Shown: positions 61,558 through 64,000 of the stretch, piece by piece | Layout of the letters: each line of letters starts with the position of its first letter | Numbering within the stretch: the first letter of the stretch is position 1 | NCBI RefSeq assembly: GCF_900143185.1 | Contig: NZ_FSRQ01000001.1 | Coordinates: forward strand, 1,054,001 to 1,118,000 | Origin: Chryseobacterium scophthalmum | Lineage (GTDB): Bacteria; Bacteroidota; Bacteroidia; Flavobacteriales; Weeksellaceae | DNA: 64,000 nucleotides | Reading direction: 5' to 3' | The notes under the pieces: generated by a model | The model's input: the letters and a program-made list of their open reading frames with translations, nothing else | The model's database searches: none | What the model was told of the DNA's origin: nothing | Position numbers and translations under genes: made by a program

Positions 61558-61746
61558 CTAATATACATCTTTGCAAGTATACACTTGCGGGCAACCGATA
61601 TACTGTACACAATAGTAAGGACCTGTAACAGCTCCTGCACAATCGCATCCACAAAGAGATAAATCAGGGTTTCCGCTTACTCCTCCTACGATGTTTTTAA
61701 GATCTGCTTGTTTTAATTTTTTTGCGTTTTTCAAAATGTTTGTCAT
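61558..61746 (-). CDS. Cys-rich double-glycine-leader peptide 2 (bacteriocin-like)
   Basis: The precursor is 62 residues, counted from the ATG at 61746, which aligns exactly with the start of peptide 1. An in-frame ATG at 61770 would add eight residues and lies close to the promoter, so it is not favoured. The leader is identical to that of peptide 1 and the core has the same six-cysteine spacing (C-x-C-x-C-x9-C-x5-C-x5-C). Changes in the core are conservative (S/D, T/A, S/Y, M/I, N/T). The C-terminus ends CKDVY against CKD. Confidence 0.82.
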   Translation of the reverse strand: MTNILKNAKKLKQADLKNIVGGVSGNPDLSLCGCDCAGAVTGPYYCVQYIGCPQVYTCKDVY

Positions 61747-61784
61747 GTGATTAGTTTTTAAATTTAACAATATAGTTTGAGTAC

Positions 61785-61818
61785 CAAATGTAAGTATTAT
61801 TTATAAATAAATCACAAA
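61785..61818 (-). promoter_or_regulatory. Promoter of Cys-rich peptide gene 2
   Basis: On the minus strand TTTG is followed by 22 nt and TACATTTG, ending 39 nt before the ATG at 61746. Confidence 0.6.
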
Positions 61819-61908
61819 CAATAAATTAATATTATCAAATTATTACACATAATTCCATTTAGCCTAAAACATCCATAAAAGTAATTTTCAATCTTCAAAA
61901 AAATACAT

Positions 61909-61940
61909 AAAAAAACCTTTCAATTAAATGAAAGGTTTCT
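61909..61940 (-). terminator. Terminator after rny
   Basis: On the minus strand AAACCTTTCA and TGAAAGGTTT-type arms pair around TTTAA and are followed by TTTTTTA. Confidence 0.85.
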
Positions 61941-61966
61941 AAGTATATTCTTGTTTTAAACTTTAA

Positions 61967-63535
61967 TTATCTTGCGATATTTACCGTTCTTGTTTCTCTG
62001 ATTACCGTTACTTTTACTTGTCCCGGATAAGTCAATTCATTCTGAATTTTCTCTGAAATATCGTAAGAAAGCTGAGAAGACATTTCGTCGTTTATTCTAC
62101 TACTTTCTACCATAACTCTCAGTTCTCTACCCGCCTGAATTGCATAAGCTGAAGAAACACCTTCAAAACTTAATGCTGCAGCTTCAAGATCTTTTAGTCT
62201 TTGGATATAAGATTCTAAAACCTGTCTTCTTGCTCCCGGTCTTGCTCCAGAAATTGCATCGGCAACCTGAATGATTGGAGACAATAAAGAAGTCATTTCT
62301 ACTTCGTCGTGGTGAGCTCCGATTGCATTGATTACTTCTGCATTTTCACCATATTTTTCAGCCCATTGCATTCCTAAAAGTGCGTGTGGAAGTTCAGATT
62401 CCTGCTCAGGAACTTTACCGATATCGTGTAAAAGACCTGCTCTTTTAGCTAATTTTACGTTTAATCCTAATTCTGCAGCCATTGTTGCAGCGATGTTGGC
62501 AACTTCTCTTGAGTGCTGTAAAAGGTTTTGTCCGTATGAAGAACGGTATTTCATTCTACCAACGATTTTCACCAATTCAGGATGCAAACCGTGAATTCCT
62601 AAATCGATAATGGTTCTTTTACCAACTTCGATAATTTCTTCTTCGATTTGTTTTCTTGTCTTTTCTACAACTTCTTCAATTCTTGCAGGGTGAATTCTAC
62701 CGTCTGTAACCAATCTGTGAAGTGATAGTCTTGCAATCTCTCTTCTTACCGGATCAAAACATGAAAGAAGAATAGCTTCCGGAGTATCATCAACGATGAT
62801 TTCTACACCTGTAACTGCTTCCAAAGCACGGATATTTCTACCTTCTCTACCGATAATTCTACCTTTTACTTCATCAGACTCAATATTAAATACCGAAACT
62901 GAATTTTCAATCGCCTGTTCTGTACCAATTCTCTGAATAGTCTGAATAACGATTTTTCTTGCTTCGCTTTTCGCATTCAACTGAGCTTCTTCCATAATGC
63001 TCTGAACATGCGCCTGAGCTCTGGTTTTTGCTTCTGCTCTCATGGTTTCCACCAATTCTGCTTTAGCTTCTTCTGCAGTATAGTTTGAAATCTTTTCAAG
63101 CATTTCAACTTTCTTAGCAGTTGCCTGCTCCAGATCGCTTTGCTTTTTTTCTAAAATTTCGTTTTTCTTAGCATAATCAGCAATCTGTCTGTCTAAATCT
63201 TTTTCTAATTTCCCTGCTTTGCTAAGCTCGTCATTCAGCTTATTTTCTTTGTCTTTCGTTCTTTTTTCAGCGTCCTGCATTTTCTTTTCGCGAGCCTGAA
63301 TATCTGCATCGTGCTCTGACTTTAGTTCTAAGAATTTTTCTTTAGCTTGAAGATTCTTTTCTTTTTTTATGGATTCAGCTTGTACATTAGCTTTTTCTAT
63401 AAGGTTTTCAGCGTTCTTTTTTGCATCATCTACAATGAATTTAGCTTTTGTATTCAGTGAACTTTTAGAGAAAAACATCCCTGCTACTGCACCGATTACT
63501 AAGCAAATAACGCCTACTATAATGGCTGTTGTCAT
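61967..63535 (-). CDS. rny: Ribonuclease Y
   Basis: This 522-residue membrane-anchored endoribonuclease initiates mRNA decay. The start at 63535 gives the N-terminal anchor directly ([22 protein letters not shown]); the longer ORF from 63589 overlaps the ncRNA end and is not favoured. A long coiled coil (about 25-190) is followed by a KH domain ([29 protein letters not shown]) and an HD domain with LLHDIGKV and GAHHDEVE. It is the only gene of its transcript. Confidence 0.96.
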   Translation of the reverse strand: MTTAIIVGVICLVIGAVAGMFFSKSSLNTKAKFIVDDAKKNAENLIEKANVQAESIKKEKNLQAKEKFLELKSEHDADIQAREKKMQDAEKRTKDKENKLNDELSKAGKLEKDLDRQIADYAKKNEILEKKQSDLEQATAKKVEMLEKISNYTAEEAKAELVETMRAEAKTRAQAHVQSIMEEAQLNAKSEARKIVIQTIQRIGTEQAIENSVSVFNIESDEVKGRIIGREGRNIRALEAVTGVEIIVDDTPEAILLSCFDPVRREIARLSLHRLVTDGRIHPARIEEVVEKTRKQIEEEIIEVGKRTIIDLGIHGLHPELVKIVGRMKYRSSYGQNLLQHSREVANIAATMAAELGLNVKLAKRAGLLHDIGKVPEQESELPHALLGMQWAEKYGENAEVINAIGAHHDEVEMTSLLSPIIQVADAISGARPGARRQVLESYIQRLKDLEAAALSFEGVSSAYAIQAGRELRVMVESSRINDEMSSQLSYDISEKIQNELTYPGQVKVTVIRETRTVNIAR

Positions 63536-63599
63536 ATATATATTGAGTTTTAATTGTCTTGTTAACTTAAATAAAAAAACCCACAGCAATCCAGTGATT

Positions 63600-63725
63600 T
63601 AGAGTAAACTCCTAATCTTCACGATTTGATCTGATTTCTTCTCTCTGTAATCTGCGTAATGCAGCGCGCCATTGAAAAGACTTTCGAACATTAAATTGTT
63701 TAGCGTTGAGTTTACCTTAATGTGT
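63600..63725 (-). ncRNA. ssrS: Putative 6S RNA (6S-Flavo type)
   Basis: The gap between zapA and rny is 228 nt and contains a closing stem GTAAACTC (63708-63715) with GAGTTTAC (63604-63611), a central unpaired region rich in internal stems, and an apical hairpin CTGC-loop-GCAG at 63652-63664. This is the long-hairpin-with-central-bubble plan of 6S RNA, which sequesters RNA polymerase. ssrS next to zapA is also the arrangement in E. coli. Identity is inferred from structure and context. Confidence 0.55.
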
Positions 63726-63763
63726 TAGAATTACTGTAGGCAGTTTGTTTCGGAAAAAAAAAT

Positions 63764-64000
63764 CTATTTTCCTATATCGTCCAGTGACCGATTAATTTCT
63801 GTTAATCTTTCGTTGGTTGATTTTATATTTTTATCATGATTCAGAGCAACTACTTCTGCGTTGGTTCCCAGTTTTAGGGCACACATTGCCAAAGCATCCT
63901 GTTTATCTCTTACATCAAAATTTTGTTCAAAATCTTTAATCATATTTTCTATTTGCTTCCCCACTTTACGCAGAGTTTCTTCTTCTGCTGCGGGTACATT
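63764..64000 (-). CDS. zapA: Cell division protein ZapA (5' end truncated by the window)
   Basis: The minus-strand frame is open to the window edge, giving 78 residues of the C-terminal part. The upstream piece reads NVPAAEEETLRK, followed by VGKQIENMIKDFEQNFDVRDKQDALAMCALKLGT, the ZapA signature (DKQD-x-LAMCAL). A coiled-coil C-terminus follows. ZapA cross-links FtsZ filaments at midcell. The internal GTG at 63964 is a valine codon rather than a start. Confidence 0.85.
   Translation of the reverse strand, partial: NVPAAEEETLRKVGKQIENMIKDFEQNFDVRDKQDALAMCALKLGTNAEVVALNHDKNIKSTNERLTEINRSLDDIGK

Noticed and set aside
61125..61746. Lanthipeptide or sactipeptide cluster
   Set aside because: No modification enzyme, radical SAM protein or exporter is present in the window, so only the precursor class can be stated.

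Overview
The window is chromosomal DNA of a Chryseobacterium-like member of the Flavobacteriia (Bacteroidota). The evidence is AT-rich DNA, frequent TAnnTTTG promoter boxes with few Shine-Dalgarno sites, GLPGLI-family proteins, a type IX secretion (T9SS) C-terminal sorting domain, an M56/BlaI regulatory pair, PrmC/YaaA/Sua5 clustering, a 6S-Flavo-like RNA between zapA and rny, and Cys-rich double-glycine-leader peptides of a kind common in Chryseobacterium. The species assignment is inference; no search was run. Most of the window is housekeeping. I see no insertion sequence, prophage, CRISPR array or conjugative module.

Layout. 1-3.7 kb: two secreted zinc peptidases (M1, M61). 3.9-8.1 kb (minus): a BlaI repressor / M56 membrane peptidase pair followed by two GLPGLI proteins, with an operator-like dyad next to the blaI promoter. 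9.0-9.5 kb: four tandem initiator-type tRNA-Met genes with covarying hairpins in the spacers. 9.6-12.5 kb: a tight operon tsaC, CPBP protease, yaaA, prmC. 13.3-21.1 kb (minus): a T9SS cargo protein, then an operon parE, small membrane protein, parC, rhomboid. 21.2-29.6 kb: aminotransferase, cardiolipin synthase, SDR plus AraC regulator, lipoprotein, ychF, ferritin, methyltransferase. 29.64-30.99 kb: a 1.35-kb non-coding stretch with DnaA-box matches, a strong hairpin and a 31-codon ORF. 31.0-33.7 kb: a VWA protein and MoxR-type AAA+ ATPase pair. 34.7-36.6 kb: an exported PEP-synthase-like protein. 37.0-43.3 kb (minus): DUF2891, AraC regulator, TolC, HlyD and MFS genes forming a tripartite efflux locus with a consensus promoter and an 18-bp dyad. 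44.3-47.6 kb: baeRF-like protein, RsmI-like methylase, LMW phosphatase, dnaA. 47.7-61.1 kb: mixed metabolic and membrane genes (DUF2339, rarA, yidD, lgt with an extra N-terminal exported domain, nnr, mscL, serA, HAD, idi, gcvT, Spx/ArsC, thioesterase). 61.1-61.8 kb: two tandem Cys-rich GG-leader peptide genes, each with its own matching promoter. 62-64 kb: rny, a 6S-like RNA, and a zapA truncated by the window edge.

The best candidates for something little described are the tandem six-cysteine peptides (61.1-61.8 kb), the exported PEP-synthase-like enzyme (34.7-36.6 kb), the chimeric Lgt (52.7-53.9 kb), the M56/BlaI/GLPGLI module (3.9-8.2 kb), and the 1.35-kb intergenic region. Several palindromic dispersed repeats occupy intergenic gaps; two families occur at least twice in the window.
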